A stretch of 64,000 nucleotides of DNA from Thioclava arctica (lineage in GTDB: Bacteria; Pseudomonadota; Alphaproteobacteria; Rhodobacterales; Rhodobacteraceae). Below are positions 34,279-42,937 of this stretch, one piece after another; positions within the stretch are counted from its first letter, which is position 1; each line of letters opens with the position of its first letter. The notes under the pieces were generated by a model that saw nothing but the letters and a program-made list of their open reading frames with translations, did no database searches and was not told the DNA's origin. The position numbers and the translations under genes were made by a program. Location of the stretch: the NCBI RefSeq assembly GCF_040892615.1, contig NZ_JBFRYC010000003.1, positions 434,001 to 498,000 on the forward strand, in the 5' to 3' direction.

Positions 34279-34304
34279 CGCCCGCCTTCACAGGCGGGCG
34301 TTTT
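34279..34304 (+). terminator. Rho-independent terminator after rpsO
   Basis: An 8-bp stem (CGCCCGCC, loop TTCACA, GGCGGGCG) is followed by TTTT. It begins 28 bases after the rpsO stop and points the same way. Confidence 0.88.
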
Positions 34305-34371
34305 GCTTTGACACCTGCCTTTTTGGCGGAATTTCAAGAAGTCGAATGATCTGTATTCGGCTCTTTAGTGG

Positions 34372-34415
34372 CGATTTGACCTAAATATTCATTTTTTAAA
34401 GACGATTTGACCAAA
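34372..34415 (+). promoter_or_regulatory. Direct repeat CGATTTGACC upstream of putP
   Basis: CGATTTGACCTAA (34372) and CGATTTGACCAAA (34403) are two near-identical 13-base copies 31 bases apart, about three helical turns. The DNA between is AT-rich. Both lie within 155 bases of the symporter start, as expected for paired binding sites of one regulator. No known regulator is assigned. Confidence 0.45.
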
Positions 34416-34525
34416 CCGTTTGCCGCGCAAGTCCAATGGCCTAATTTTCCTTCGATTTACAATTAAACTGTGTCACGAGTTCCCTGCGAACAGGACACAT
34501 GAAACATTGCGACATGGAGGAGCAA

Positions 34526-35995
34526 ATGGGAGTTGGCGTCTGGATCAGCCTGACCGCGTATTTCGTTTTGATGATTGGCATCGGCGTATACGCTTGGCGT
34601 AAATCCACATCGAATTCTGAGGAATACATGCTGGGCGGGCGCAATCTGCCCCCCGCCGTTGCCGCGCTGTCGGCTGGGGCATCTGATATGAGCGGTTGGC
34701 TGCTGCTGGGCCTACCCGGCGCGTTGTTTGTGTCTGGCCTGACGCAAAGCTGGATCGGGATCGGTCTGTTCGTGGGCGCGCTGGTGAACTGGATCGTCGT
34801 GGCCCCGCGCCTGCGCGAGCAGACCGAGCGTTATGACAACAGTCTCACCATTCCGGGGTTCTTGGGCAATCGCTTCCCCACCCAAGCCGCGCTGCTGCGC
34901 ATGGTGTCGGCCGTGATCATCGTGGTGTTCTTCGCTGTGTATACCGCTTCGGGCTTGGTCGGCGGCGGCAAGCTGTTCGCCAGTGCCTTTGGTGGCAGCT
35001 ACATGGCGGGTGTGATCCTGACGCTGGGGATCGTACTGGTTTACACCGTAATCGGCGGGTTTCTGGCCGTCAGTCTGACCGATTTCGTGCAGGGCTGCAT
35101 CATGATGCTGGCGCTGGTGATCATGCCGATCGTAATCCTGACCACCGGGCAGGGCGATGGGGTGAGCGCTGCGGCGACCCGTCTGACCGCGATTGATCCG
35201 AACTACCTGTCGATGACGCACGGGTTGACCTTTGTGGGCTGGCTCTCGGCTGTGGCTTGGGGGCTGGGCTATTTCGGTCAGCCCCATATTATCGTGCGCT
35301 TTATGGCCGTGCGCTCGGTTGCCGATGTGCCAAAAGCACGCAATATCGGCATGGGCTGGATGGCGATTTCGCTGATCGGCGCGATTTCGGTCGGGATTTT
35401 CGGGCGCGCCTATGCTGAGCGTAACGGGCTGAACGTCACTGATCCCGAGACGATCTTTATCATCCTGTCGAACCTGCTGTTCCACCCGTTGATCACCGGG
35501 TTCCTCTATGCCGCGCTACTGGCGGCGATCATGTCGACGGTGTCGAGCCAGTTGTTGGTCTCGTCCTCGTCGCTGACCGAGGATTTCTACAAGATGGTCC
35601 TCAACCGGGATGCATCGGACCGCACCTTGGTCAATGTCGGGCGTCTGGCGGTGCTGGCGGTCGGGGTCGCGGCGATCATCATCGCGCGCAATCCTGACAG
35701 CAAAGTGTTGGGTCTTGTGTCAAACGCCTGGGCCGGTTTCGGCGCAGCCTTTGGCCCGCTGATCCTGCTGTCGCTGACATGGAAGCGAATGACCGGGCTC
35801 GGTGCAGTCGCTGGTTTGGTTGTCGGCGCGCTGACGGTGATCATCTGGATCGCTCTGGGGCTGAACAAGTCCTTCATGGGCGGCGCAGGGGTCTATGAGA
35901 TCATCCCCGGTTTCATCGCCGCGTTCGTCGCGATTGTGGCGGTCAGCCTTGCGACCCGCGACACCGGAGAGTTCCGCGCGATCCCCGCGGAATAA
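34526..35995 (+). CDS. putP: Sodium/proline symporter, PutP type
   Basis: A 489-residue SSS-family transporter with about 13 membrane spans, close to the usual PutP length (about 500). EEYMLGGRNLPPAVAALSAGASDMSGWLL is the family N-terminus with the sodium-site region. VSLTDFVQGCIMMLAL and the later MSTVSSQLLVSSSSLTEDFY are also characteristic. ATG 34526 has GAGGAG upstream; an ATG at 34499 is in frame but overlaps poor context. Proline or a related solute is the inferred substrate. It stands alone between rpsO and pnp, each side with its own terminator. Confidence 0.9.
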   Translation: MGVGVWISLTAYFVLMIGIGVYAWRKSTSNSEEYMLGGRNLPPAVAALSAGASDMSGWLLLGLPGALFVSGLTQSWIGIGLFVGALVNWIVVAPRLREQTERYDNSLTIPGFLGNRFPTQAALLRMVSAVIIVVFFAVYTASGLVGGGKLFASAFGGSYMAGVILTLGIVLVYTVIGGFLAVSLTDFVQGCIMMLALVIMPIVILTTGQGDGVSAAATRLTAIDPNYLSMTHGLTFVGWLSAVAWGLGYFGQPHIIVRFMAVRSVADVPKARNIGMGWMAISLIGAISVGIFGRAYAERNGLNVTDPETIFIILSNLLFHPLITGFLYAALLAAIMSTVSSQLLVSSSSLTEDFYKMVLNRDASDRTLVNVGRLAVLAVGVAAIIIARNPDSKVLGLVSNAWAGFGAAFGPLILLSLTWKRMTGLGAVAGLVVGALTVIIWIALGLNKSFMGGAGVYEIIPGFIAAFVAIVAVSLATRDTGEFRAIPAE

Positions 35996-36017
35996 TCACC
36001 CCGTCCCATCACGGAAA

Positions 36018-36047
36018 CGCCCGTCTCATGTGAGGCGGGCGTTTTTT
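36018..36047 (+). terminator. Rho-independent terminator after putP
   Basis: An 11-bp stem with one mismatch (CGCCCGTCTCA, loop TG, TGAGGCGGGCG) is followed by six T. It lies 23 bases after the putP stop and points the same way. Confidence 0.9.
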
Positions 36048-36171
36048 CGTGGCTGCAACGGGCGGGGCGCGTGCAGCTTGTGCTTCCCAACTCCCTTGTT
36101 TTCCTGTATGGCGCTGCCATCTGTGACGTGACGCCCAAAGCCCCCGGGCACATGCGATTAGGATTGGGGGC

Positions 36172-36230
36172 GGCGGCAATGGGGCCGCCATGCAAATCGG
36201 GAGACACGGGATGGGCCCGTGGGTGCTCCC
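36172..36230 (+). promoter_or_regulatory. Structured pnp leader
   Basis: Two hairpins precede the pnp start. The first is GGCGGC/GCCGCC at 36172-36189. The second at 36199-36230 has an outer GGGAG/CTCCC stem and an inner CACGGG/CCCGTG stem around a short loop. In E. coli, RNase III and PNPase autoregulate pnp through a leader hairpin. Whether this one is used the same way is inference. Confidence 0.45.
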
Positions 36231-36246
36231 AGACAGGATACGCTGA

Positions 36247-38391
36247 ATGTTCAATATCGTTAAAAAATCAATCCAGTGGGGCGAAGAAGAGCTCACGCTG
36301 GAAACCGGTAAAGTTGCGCGTCAGGCTGACGGCTCGGTTATCGCCACTTTGGGCGAAACCTCGGTCATGGCCAACGTGACTTTCGCCAAGGCGCCGAAGC
36401 CGGGTCAGGATTTCTTCCCGCTCACGGTGCATTACCAAGAGAAATATTACGCTGCGGGCAAAGTGCCGGGCGGCTTCTTCAAGCGCGAGGCGCGCCCGAC
36501 CGAGAAAGAGACGCTGACCGCGCGTCTGATCGACCGTCCGTGCCGTCCGCTGTTCGTGCCGGGCTTCAAACATGAAGTGCTGGTGATGTGTACCGTGCTT
36601 TCGCACGATCTGGTCAACGAACCCGACGTCGTGGCGATGATCGCGGCCTCGGCTGCGCTGACCATTTCGGGCGTGCCCTTCATGGGGCCGATCGCGGCGG
36701 CGCGCGTGGGTTATGCGGATGGCGAATACATCCTCAACCCCGAAGTCGACGACATGCAGAAACTGCGCGAGAACCCCGAGCAGCGTCTCGATCTGGTTGT
36801 CGCAGGCACCAAAGACGCCGTGATGATGGTCGAATCCGAAGCTTACGAGCTGTCGGAAGCCGAGATGCTGGGCGCTGTGAAATTCGGTCACGAGGCGATG
36901 CAGCCCGTGCTGGACCTGATCATCGATCTGGCCGAAACGGCAGCCAAAGAGCCCTTCGACTTCCAGGCTCCGGATTATTCCGCGCTGTATGGCAAGGTCA
37001 AAGCCGCTGGCGAAGCGCAGATGCGCGCCGCCTTTGCCATCAAGGACAAGCAAGAGCGCACCAATGCGATCGCTGCTGCCCGTGATGCCATCAAAGCTGC
37101 ATTGAGCGAAGATGATCTGGCCGACGTCAACCTCGGTTCGGCGTTCAAAAAGCTCGAATCCTCGATCCTGCGTGGCGACATCATCAGTGGTGGCGCGCGT
37201 ATCGACGGGCGTGACAACACCACCGTGCGTCCGATCGTGTCCGAAGTCGGCATCCTGCCGCGCACCCATGGCTCCTCGCTGTTCACCCGTGGTGAAACGC
37301 AGGCGCTGGTCGTGACCACGCTGGGCACCGGCGATGATGAACAGATCATCGACGCGCTGCATGGCAACTCGCGCTCCAACTTCCTGCTGCATTACAACTT
37401 CCCGCCCTACTCGGTCGGTGAAGTGGGTCGTGTGATGGGTCCGGGGCGTCGTGAAATTGGTCACGGCAAGCTGGCATGGCGCGCGCTGCAAGCGGTGCTG
37501 CCGGCTGCGACCGACTTCCCCTACACCATTCGCGTGGTGTCCGAGATCACCGAATCCAACGGCTCGTCGTCGATGGCGTCGGTCTGCGGTGGTTCGCTGT
37601 CGATGATGGATGCGGGCGTTCCGCTGAAAGCTCCGGTGGCTGGTGTGGCGATGGGCCTGATCCTTGAAGAGGATGGCAAATACGCCGTGCTGACCGACAT
37701 CCTGGGTGACGAAGATCACCTTGGCGACATGGACTTCAAAGTGGCGGGTACCGAGAACGGCATCACCTCGTTGCAGATGGACATCAAGGTTGCGGGCATC
37801 ACGCCCGACATCATGGAGCAGGCGCTTGCGCAGGCGAAAGATGGCCGGATGCACATCCTTGGCGAGATGAACAAGGCGCTGTCGGCTGGCCGTCAGGAAT
37901 TCTCCGCCCATGCTCCGCGCATCGAGACGATGCAGATCCCGACCGACAAGATCCGTGAAGTGATCGGCTCGGGCGGCAAGGTGATCCGCGAGATCGTCGA
38001 AGTGTCGGGTGCCAAGGTCGATATCAACGATGACGGTGTCATCAAGATCGCTTCGGCCAATGGTGAGGCTATCCAGAAGGCTTACGACATGATCCACGCG
38101 ATCGTGGCCGAGCCCGAGGAAGGCCAGATCTACACCGGCAAAGTCGTGAAGCTCGTCGATTTCGGCGCCTTCGTGAACTTCTTCGGCAAGCGCGACGGCC
38201 TCGTCCATGTCAGCCAGATCGCCAACACCCGCCTGAACCACCCGAGCGATCTGCTCAAGGAAGGTCAGGAAGTGAAGGTGAAACTGCTCGGATTTGACGA
38301 TCGCGGTAAAGTGCGCCTCGGCATGAAGATGGTCGATCAGGAAACCGGGCAAGAGATTGCTCCGGAAAAGGCAAAAGGCGAAGACGCGTAA
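36247..38391 (+). CDS. pnp: Polyribonucleotide nucleotidyltransferase (PNPase)
   Basis: A 714-residue PNPase, a phosphorolytic 3'-5' exoribonuclease of the degradosome. Two RNase PH domains flank a helical linker, with LTARLIDRPCRPLF in the first and GEVGRVMGPGRREIGHGKLAWRAL-like and SDFPYTIR-like blocks in the second (SSSMASVCGGSLSMMDAG is clear). A KH domain (IREVIGSGGKVIREIVE) and an S1 domain (GKVVKLVDFGAFVNF) end the chain. The usual rpsO-pnp pairing is broken by putP. A structured leader precedes the gene and a terminator follows. Confidence 0.97.
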   Translation: MFNIVKKSIQWGEEELTLETGKVARQADGSVIATLGETSVMANVTFAKAPKPGQDFFPLTVHYQEKYYAAGKVPGGFFKREARPTEKETLTARLIDRPCRPLFVPGFKHEVLVMCTVLSHDLVNEPDVVAMIAASAALTISGVPFMGPIAAARVGYADGEYILNPEVDDMQKLRENPEQRLDLVVAGTKDAVMMVESEAYELSEAEMLGAVKFGHEAMQPVLDLIIDLAETAAKEPFDFQAPDYSALYGKVKAAGEAQMRAAFAIKDKQERTNAIAAARDAIKAALSEDDLADVNLGSAFKKLESSILRGDIISGGARIDGRDNTTVRPIVSEVGILPRTHGSSLFTRGETQALVVTTLGTGDDEQIIDALHGNSRSNFLLHYNFPPYSVGEVGRVMGPGRREIGHGKLAWRALQAVLPAATDFPYTIRVVSEITESNGSSSMASVCGGSLSMMDAGVPLKAPVAGVAMGLILEEDGKYAVLTDILGDEDHLGDMDFKVAGTENGITSLQMDIKVAGITPDIMEQALAQAKDGRMHILGEMNKALSAGRQEFSAHAPRIETMQIPTDKIREVIGSGGKVIREIVEVSGAKVDINDDGVIKIASANGEAIQKAYDMIHAIVAEPEEGQIYTGKVVKLVDFGAFVNFFGKRDGLVHVSQIANTRLNHPSDLLKEGQEVKVKLLGFDDRGKVRLGMKMVDQETGQEIAPEKAKGEDA

Positions 38392-38419
38392 GCTTTTCGC
38401 TTTCGATGAAAATTGCGCT

Positions 38420-38452
38420 GGCCCCTGCCCAATAGCAGGGGCCTTTGCTATT
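38420..38452 (+). terminator. Rho-independent terminator after pnp
   Basis: A 9-bp perfect stem (GGCCCCTGC, loop CCAATA, GCAGGGGCC) is followed by TTT and a further T-rich stretch. It lies 28 bases after the pnp stop and separates pnp from the glycan cassette. Confidence 0.88.
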
Positions 38453-38483
38453 TGATGTAGCCAAGCAGGTCGCCGGAGATGTC

Positions 38484-39533
38484 ATGAACCAGACAAGCCT
38501 ACTCAAGCCTATCACAGCGCTGCGCAAGTCTGGCGCGCGTTTGACATGTGTCGCACTTACTCACAATGAAGGGCGGATTTTACCAGAGTTCCTTGCGCAC
38601 TACCGTTTGCTTGGAGTTGATCATTTTCTGATAGTTGATGATCGTTCGAACGACGGCTCACGCGAACTGCTTGAAGCGCAACATGATGTGAGCCTTTTTT
38701 CGCCTGTCGATGGTTCAAGCTATTCGCGCGATAAGCGTTTCTGGCGTGCTCAACTGCTGGATGGGTATTGCGATTGTTCGTGGGTCGTTGTGCCCGATGT
38801 CGACGAACATCTAGTCTATCACCAAGTGGAAGATCGTGATTTGCATACGGTTATTTCCGGCTTCGAGTCGGAAGGGGCTGAAGCTGTGCAAGCAACGATG
38901 ATCGACATGTATCAGGATGCGCCGCTTAGCGAACATCGGTATCAAGAGGGGCGTTTGATCGAAACATTCCCACTTTTTGATGGCCCCGATTCTTATATGC
39001 GAATTGCCAGTCCGCGCAAATTTCGCGCAAAGTATCCGACCCCCTATTTCCAGGTGATAGGTGGCATGCGGCAGCGGATTTTCGCTCCATTGGGGGTTTC
39101 ACGAGATTCCGCCGAAGCGAGAATGATACACCGATTTGCTGACGTTGGTGGCAGTTACGAACCTGGATATGTCGAGAGATTGAGGGCGGCGTTGCTTAGG
39201 CACCGGCTAAGAGCCCGACTGCGTAATGTACCGCTATACAATTTGACCAAGATACCTTTGTTACGCTGGCAGTCCGGAATGTATTTCTACAATGGAGCGC
39301 ATGCACTCTCGCGCAAGCTGCCATTGGCAAAATCACGTATGGCGCTTTTGCATTTCAAGTTTACGAATGGCGTCGACCAAATCCGCTACATCGCAGACCG
39401 GGGCGAACATGCTCAGGGAAGCGCGCATTACATGCATATTGTCGAACAGGAAGCATTGCTTGCCCGTTCTCCGACCTTCACAGGCACGCGGCCCTATCAA
39501 ACTAGCAAGTCACTCGGGCGGCTCTTGGGATAA
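38484..39533 (+). CDS. Glycosyltransferase family 2-like protein
   Basis: A 349-residue protein of the GT-A 'Glyco_tranf_2_4' type. CVALTHNEGRILPEFLAHYRLLGVDHFLIVDDRSNDGS (shown by its ends CVALTHNEGR and IVDDRSNDGS) is the nucleotide-sugar fold, and WVVVPDVDEHLVYH holds the DxD metal site. ATG 38484 has GGAG upstream, so the 38445 start is rejected. It is the first gene of a six-gene surface-glycan cassette. Sample GC here is clearly lower than in neighbours (about 43% in 38581-38640 by hand count), which suggests recent acquisition. Confidence 0.8.
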   Translation: MNQTSLLKPITALRKSGARLTCVALTHNEGRILPEFLAHYRLLGVDHFLIVDDRSNDGSRELLEAQHDVSLFSPVDGSSYSRDKRFWRAQLLDGYCDCSWVVVPDVDEHLVYHQVEDRDLHTVISGFESEGAEAVQATMIDMYQDAPLSEHRYQEGRLIETFPLFDGPDSYMRIASPRKFRAKYPTPYFQVIGGMRQRIFAPLGVSRDSAEARMIHRFADVGGSYEPGYVERLRAALLRHRLRARLRNVPLYNLTKIPLLRWQSGMYFYNGAHALSRKLPLAKSRMALLHFKFTNGVDQIRYIADRGEHAQGSAHYMHIVEQEALLARSPTFTGTRPYQTSKSLGRLLG

Positions 39534-39631
39534 GCCGCGCGCAGCTTGCCTGCTCTGGAGCCGTCGTCTATTGGACTTGTAGGGCGATCACCAAAAAGAG
39601 AGGTGATCGGGAGGCGAACAGGGAGATACGA

Positions 39632-40348
39632 GTGACACGCAAAAAACCGATTTTTAGAAGTCTGCGCCTCTGGCTGCATCGTGTTACACGCAGGAAAGTT
39701 ACTCGCCTCGACGGGCTATGTCTGATCTGTGCCGAGGATAAGGTCCCGCGTTCAGTTGCGGCAGGCATAATAAAGGGGGGCTACGAACTTGCAGAGAGGC
39801 AGCTTGCTCGCAAAGCGATCCGTTCAACTGATAGGGTGATCGAGATTGGCGCTGGGGTGGGCGTGGTTGGTCTTATCTGCACCAAAGCTGCGAGTGAAGG
39901 TCGCGTCACTTCCTATGAGGCAAATTCTACGCTAGAGACAATTATCCGTGAGAATTATGCTCTCAATGGTTTGTCTCCTAACCTGATACTCAAGGCGGTT
40001 ACAGTCGATGGCAGCCCGATTACTTTCTTCCGCGATCCGGGTATCGTTTCTTCCTCGGTCATAGATCGCGGCCTCAAGAGTGATCAGGTAACCGTGGAAA
40101 GTGTTTCGATCAAGCAGGCTTTGGAGGAAACCAAGGCAAATGTATTGGTAATGGACGTCGAAGGTGGTGAAATTGCACTGCTAGAAGCGGCCGATTTGTC
40201 GAGCATACGCGAAATGATTATCGAAGTGCATCCCCATATCATGGGTGAAAAGGCGATTGATGGCATGCTGGCAAATCTAGTTGAACGTGGCTTTAACCTT
40301 CGTGAAAAGCGGCATAAAACAGTCTGGCTTAGTCGAGAGACAAGCTAA
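39632..40348 (+). CDS. FkbM-family methyltransferase
   Basis: A 238-residue SAM-dependent methyltransferase. The SAM motif is VIEIGAGVGVVGLI, followed by SYEANSTLETIIRENYALNG, and VLVMDVEGGEIALLEAA and EMIIEVHP are the FkbM C-terminal blocks. The start is GTG 39632 after GGGAG. A 98-base gap separates it from the GT2 gene. Like that gene it is AT-richer than the genes downstream (about 47% GC in 40081-40140). Such enzymes O-methylate sugars in surface glycans; this is inferred. Confidence 0.82.
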   Translation: MTRKKPIFRSLRLWLHRVTRRKVTRLDGLCLICAEDKVPRSVAAGIIKGGYELAERQLARKAIRSTDRVIEIGAGVGVVGLICTKAASEGRVTSYEANSTLETIIRENYALNGLSPNLILKAVTVDGSPITFFRDPGIVSSSVIDRGLKSDQVTVESVSIKQALEETKANVLVMDVEGGEIALLEAADLSSIREMIIEVHPHIMGEKAIDGMLANLVERGFNLREKRHKTVWLSRETS

Positions 40349-40351
40349 CCC

Positions 40352-41113
40352 ATGTGGCCTGCCTATGTCATAAACCTTGCCGATAATACTGTGCGGATGG
40401 ATCAGGCGCGGGCGGTGCTTGAGGGGCAGGGGATTGCGTTTCAGCGGGTTGAGGCAGTGAATGGCTGGCAATTGCCGCAGGCCAAAATCGATGCCTGTTA
40501 TGACGCTAAGCGCAATGCGCGTGCGGGCCGTCAGCCGCTCGTGCCTGCCGAGATTGGCTGTTACCTGTCGCATATCGACGCTTGGCGCCAGATTGCCGAG
40601 GGTCCGGCCGAAGGTGGCGTGATCTTTGAGGATGATTTCGAGGCCGACGACACGTTGCGCCCCGTGATTGAGGCCCTGTCCAACGACGGCGCGCGCGATT
40701 GGGACATGGTCAAGCTGTTCACGCTCGATCCTCAGGTTGATTTGGCGCAGGCGCGCGATCTGCTTCCCGGCATCCGTATTGGCGTTCCGTATCGGGTGCC
40801 GACCTGCCTGATCGGCTATGCGCTGACCCGCGCGGCGGCGCAGCGTTTGGTTGCGCGCGCCACGCCGTTTTTCCGCCCCGTGGATGAGGATCAAAAATTC
40901 GTCTGGGAAACCGGGCTGCGGGTGGCCTTGGTGCTGCCCGGGCCCGTGCGCATCGGCGATCAACAGGCGGTCACGGGCACCATTGGCAAGGCACGTCGCG
41001 CCGGGCGGCGCGGCGGCTTGGGCCAAGCGCTGCATTCGCTGATTTATGGGTTGCGCTATCGTCGCGCATTGGCGCGTCATCGGCGCAAGGAAGGTTGGTC
41101 GCACAATGACTAA
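40352..41113 (+). CDS. Glycosyltransferase family 25 protein (first copy)
   Basis: A 253-residue GT25 (LPS beta-1,4-galactosyltransferase-like) protein. AYVINLADNTVRMDQARAVL is the family N-terminus, AEIGCYLSHIDAWRQIAE the conserved helix, and GVIFEDDFEADD the acidic metal motif. The C-terminus is basic (RRALARHRRKEG). It starts 3 bases after the methyltransferase and overlaps the GT4 gene by 8 bases. GC rises to the chromosomal level from here. A second, diverged GT25 follows at 42170. Confidence 0.84.
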   Translation: MWPAYVINLADNTVRMDQARAVLEGQGIAFQRVEAVNGWQLPQAKIDACYDAKRNARAGRQPLVPAEIGCYLSHIDAWRQIAEGPAEGGVIFEDDFEADDTLRPVIEALSNDGARDWDMVKLFTLDPQVDLAQARDLLPGIRIGVPYRVPTCLIGYALTRAAAQRLVARATPFFRPVDEDQKFVWETGLRVALVLPGPVRIGDQQAVTGTIGKARRAGRRGGLGQALHSLIYGLRYRRALARHRRKEGWSHND

Positions 41114-42173
41114 GGCGATGCCCAAACGTGTGTTGCATTTCCATTTCGGCAAAGAGGGCGGGGCGGAGCGGTTTTTCGTGAACCTCGCAGGAGCTTTCGC
41201 CGAACGCGGACTGGAGCAGCGCTTTGTGATCCGCCCGAACCGGACTTGGGAGGGGGACATCACGCCGCTCGGCCCGGTGATGCGCAACAATTTCAGCCGG
41301 ATTTCGCCGCTCAGCCTGCTGGCGCATTGGCGGGCAAATGCGTGGGTGCGCGACTGGAAGCCCGACGCGGTGATGGCGTGGATGCCGCGCGCGGGGCGGT
41401 TGTTGCATGACTGGCCCGGTGTCGTGAAACTTGCGCGGATGGGGGATTTTCCCGAGAATCTTAAACATTTCGGCAAATGCGATGTGCTGGTGGGAAATCT
41501 GCCGGGGATTGCCACGCGCTGTCGCGATCTGGGCTGGCAACGCCCGGTTCTGACGATCTCGAATTTCGCCCGCAAGGTAGATGCAAGCCCGATCAATCGC
41601 GCTGCAATGGGCACCCCGGAAGGGGCGTTTGTCGTGGTAGCCTCGGGCCGTTTCGTGCGGCGCAAAGGGTTTGATACGTTGATCCGGGCGGTTGCCCGCC
41701 TGCCCGACGCCTATTTATGGCTGCTGGGGGATGGAGAGCAACGCGGCGCGCTCACGGCTCTGGCGAAAGAGTTGGGCATGGCCGACCGGGTGCGTTTTGC
41801 AGGCTGGGTGAGCGAGCCGATGCATCATGTGGCGGCTGGCGATGCGTTCGTGATGCCCTCGCGCCATGAGCCCTTGGGCAATACCTTGCTTGAGGCGTGG
41901 CAGGCCGGTGTGCCGACGGTCGCGACACGCTCTGAGGGGCCGGACTGGTATATGCGCGATGGCGTCGACGGGATCGTCACCGAGATCGACGATGACTTTG
42001 CGATTGCCGCTGGTTTGGCGCGGTTGCGCGATGAGCCGGGTTTGGGTGAGATGTTCGTTGCCAATGCCCGCGAACGGCTTGACGCGTATTTCAGTCGTGA
42101 TGCGGTGGTCGATGCCTATCTGCGCGTGTTTTCGGGCGATTTTACAGCCCAGACCAGACCCGATGCGGAATGA
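41106..42173 (+). CDS. Glycosyltransferase family 4 protein
   Basis: A 355-residue GT-B retaining glycosyltransferase. The N-terminal HFHFGKEGGAERFFVNLAG is the acceptor-domain glycine loop. The donor domain has VVASGRFVRRKGFDTLIRA and PSRHEPLGNTLLEAW with the E-x7-E motif. It overlaps the preceding gene by 8 bases and the following one by 4. Family members build LPS core or capsule; the acceptor is unknown. GC is about 65% in a sample at 41161-41220. Confidence 0.88.
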   Translation: MTKAMPKRVLHFHFGKEGGAERFFVNLAGAFAERGLEQRFVIRPNRTWEGDITPLGPVMRNNFSRISPLSLLAHWRANAWVRDWKPDAVMAWMPRAGRLLHDWPGVVKLARMGDFPENLKHFGKCDVLVGNLPGIATRCRDLGWQRPVLTISNFARKVDASPINRAAMGTPEGAFVVVASGRFVRRKGFDTLIRAVARLPDAYLWLLGDGEQRGALTALAKELGMADRVRFAGWVSEPMHHVAAGDAFVMPSRHEPLGNTLLEAWQAGVPTVATRSEGPDWYMRDGVDGIVTEIDDDFAIAAGLARLRDEPGLGEMFVANARERLDAYFSRDAVVDAYLRVFSGDFTAQTRPDAE

Positions 42174-42937
42174 AAGCGCTGGTGATCAATCTTGACCGTG
42201 AAACGGCGCGATTGGCGTTTCAACAGGACCAAGCCGCCCGGTTGGGCTATGAGCTGACGCGGATCGCCGCTGTGACGGTCGACGCTATCGTGCCGCCCTT
42301 GGAGGCCCCGATCTGGGCGCGCTGGCAGCGCCCGTTGCGCGGCGTTGAGATCGCCACGCTGATGTCACATCGCATCGCATGGGAGCGCGTCGTTGCTGAA
42401 GGCTGCGCGATGCTTGTGCTTGAAGATGACGCTTGGCTTATGAACAGCGCGACGGCGTTTTTGGCGCAGCTGCAAGCGGCTCCGAATGTTGAGCTTGTGA
42501 CCCTTGAGACGCGCGGGCGGCGCAAGATCATGGGGGGGCGTCACGCTGACCTGCCGGGTCTGCGGCGGCTGTATCTTGATCGCAGCGGGGCTGCGGCCTA
42601 TGTGCTTTGGCCCGACGGCGCACGCAAGTTGTTGGCGCGGGCCGATGCGGTTCCCGCGCTGGCTGATGCGGTGCTGGTTGAGACGTCGGGGCTGAAGCGT
42701 TGGCAGGCCGATCCGGCGCAAGCGATCCAGATCGACATGGCTGACCGCTATGGGCTAAGCGCCCCGATCGCGGTTGCCAGCGCGATTTCTAGCGTGGCGC
42801 GGCCCGGGCGCGGTGGTTGGCGCTTTCGTGTCAGGCGCATCTATCGCCAAGCTGTGATGGGCTTGATAGGTTTGCGCACTCTATTTGGGGCGCAGCGGTG
42901 CGAAGTTCAGCCCGCATCACAACACGAGGGGCGTTGA
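42170..42937 (+). CDS. Glycosyltransferase family 25 protein (second copy)
   Basis: A 255-residue GT25 protein with LVINLDRETARLAFQQDQA at the N-terminus, ATLMSHRIAWERVV and MLVLEDDAWLMN. It is clearly diverged from the first GT25 and has a different middle and basic tail (RGGWRFRVRRIYRQ), so it probably adds another linkage. It overlaps GT4 by 4 bases and the sulfotransferase start by 1 base (TGATG), so translation is coupled. Confidence 0.82.
   Translation: MKALVINLDRETARLAFQQDQAARLGYELTRIAAVTVDAIVPPLEAPIWARWQRPLRGVEIATLMSHRIAWERVVAEGCAMLVLEDDAWLMNSATAFLAQLQAAPNVELVTLETRGRRKIMGGRHADLPGLRRLYLDRSGAAAYVLWPDGARKLLARADAVPALADAVLVETSGLKRWQADPAQAIQIDMADRYGLSAPIAVASAISSVARPGRGGWRFRVRRIYRQAVMGLIGLRTLFGAQRCEVQPASQHEGR

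Noticed and set aside
36268..38352. A 694-codon open frame on the minus strand opposite pnp
   Set aside because: It is a shadow of high-GC codon bias. The product is His/Arg-rich with no family motifs, while the plus strand encodes a full PNPase.
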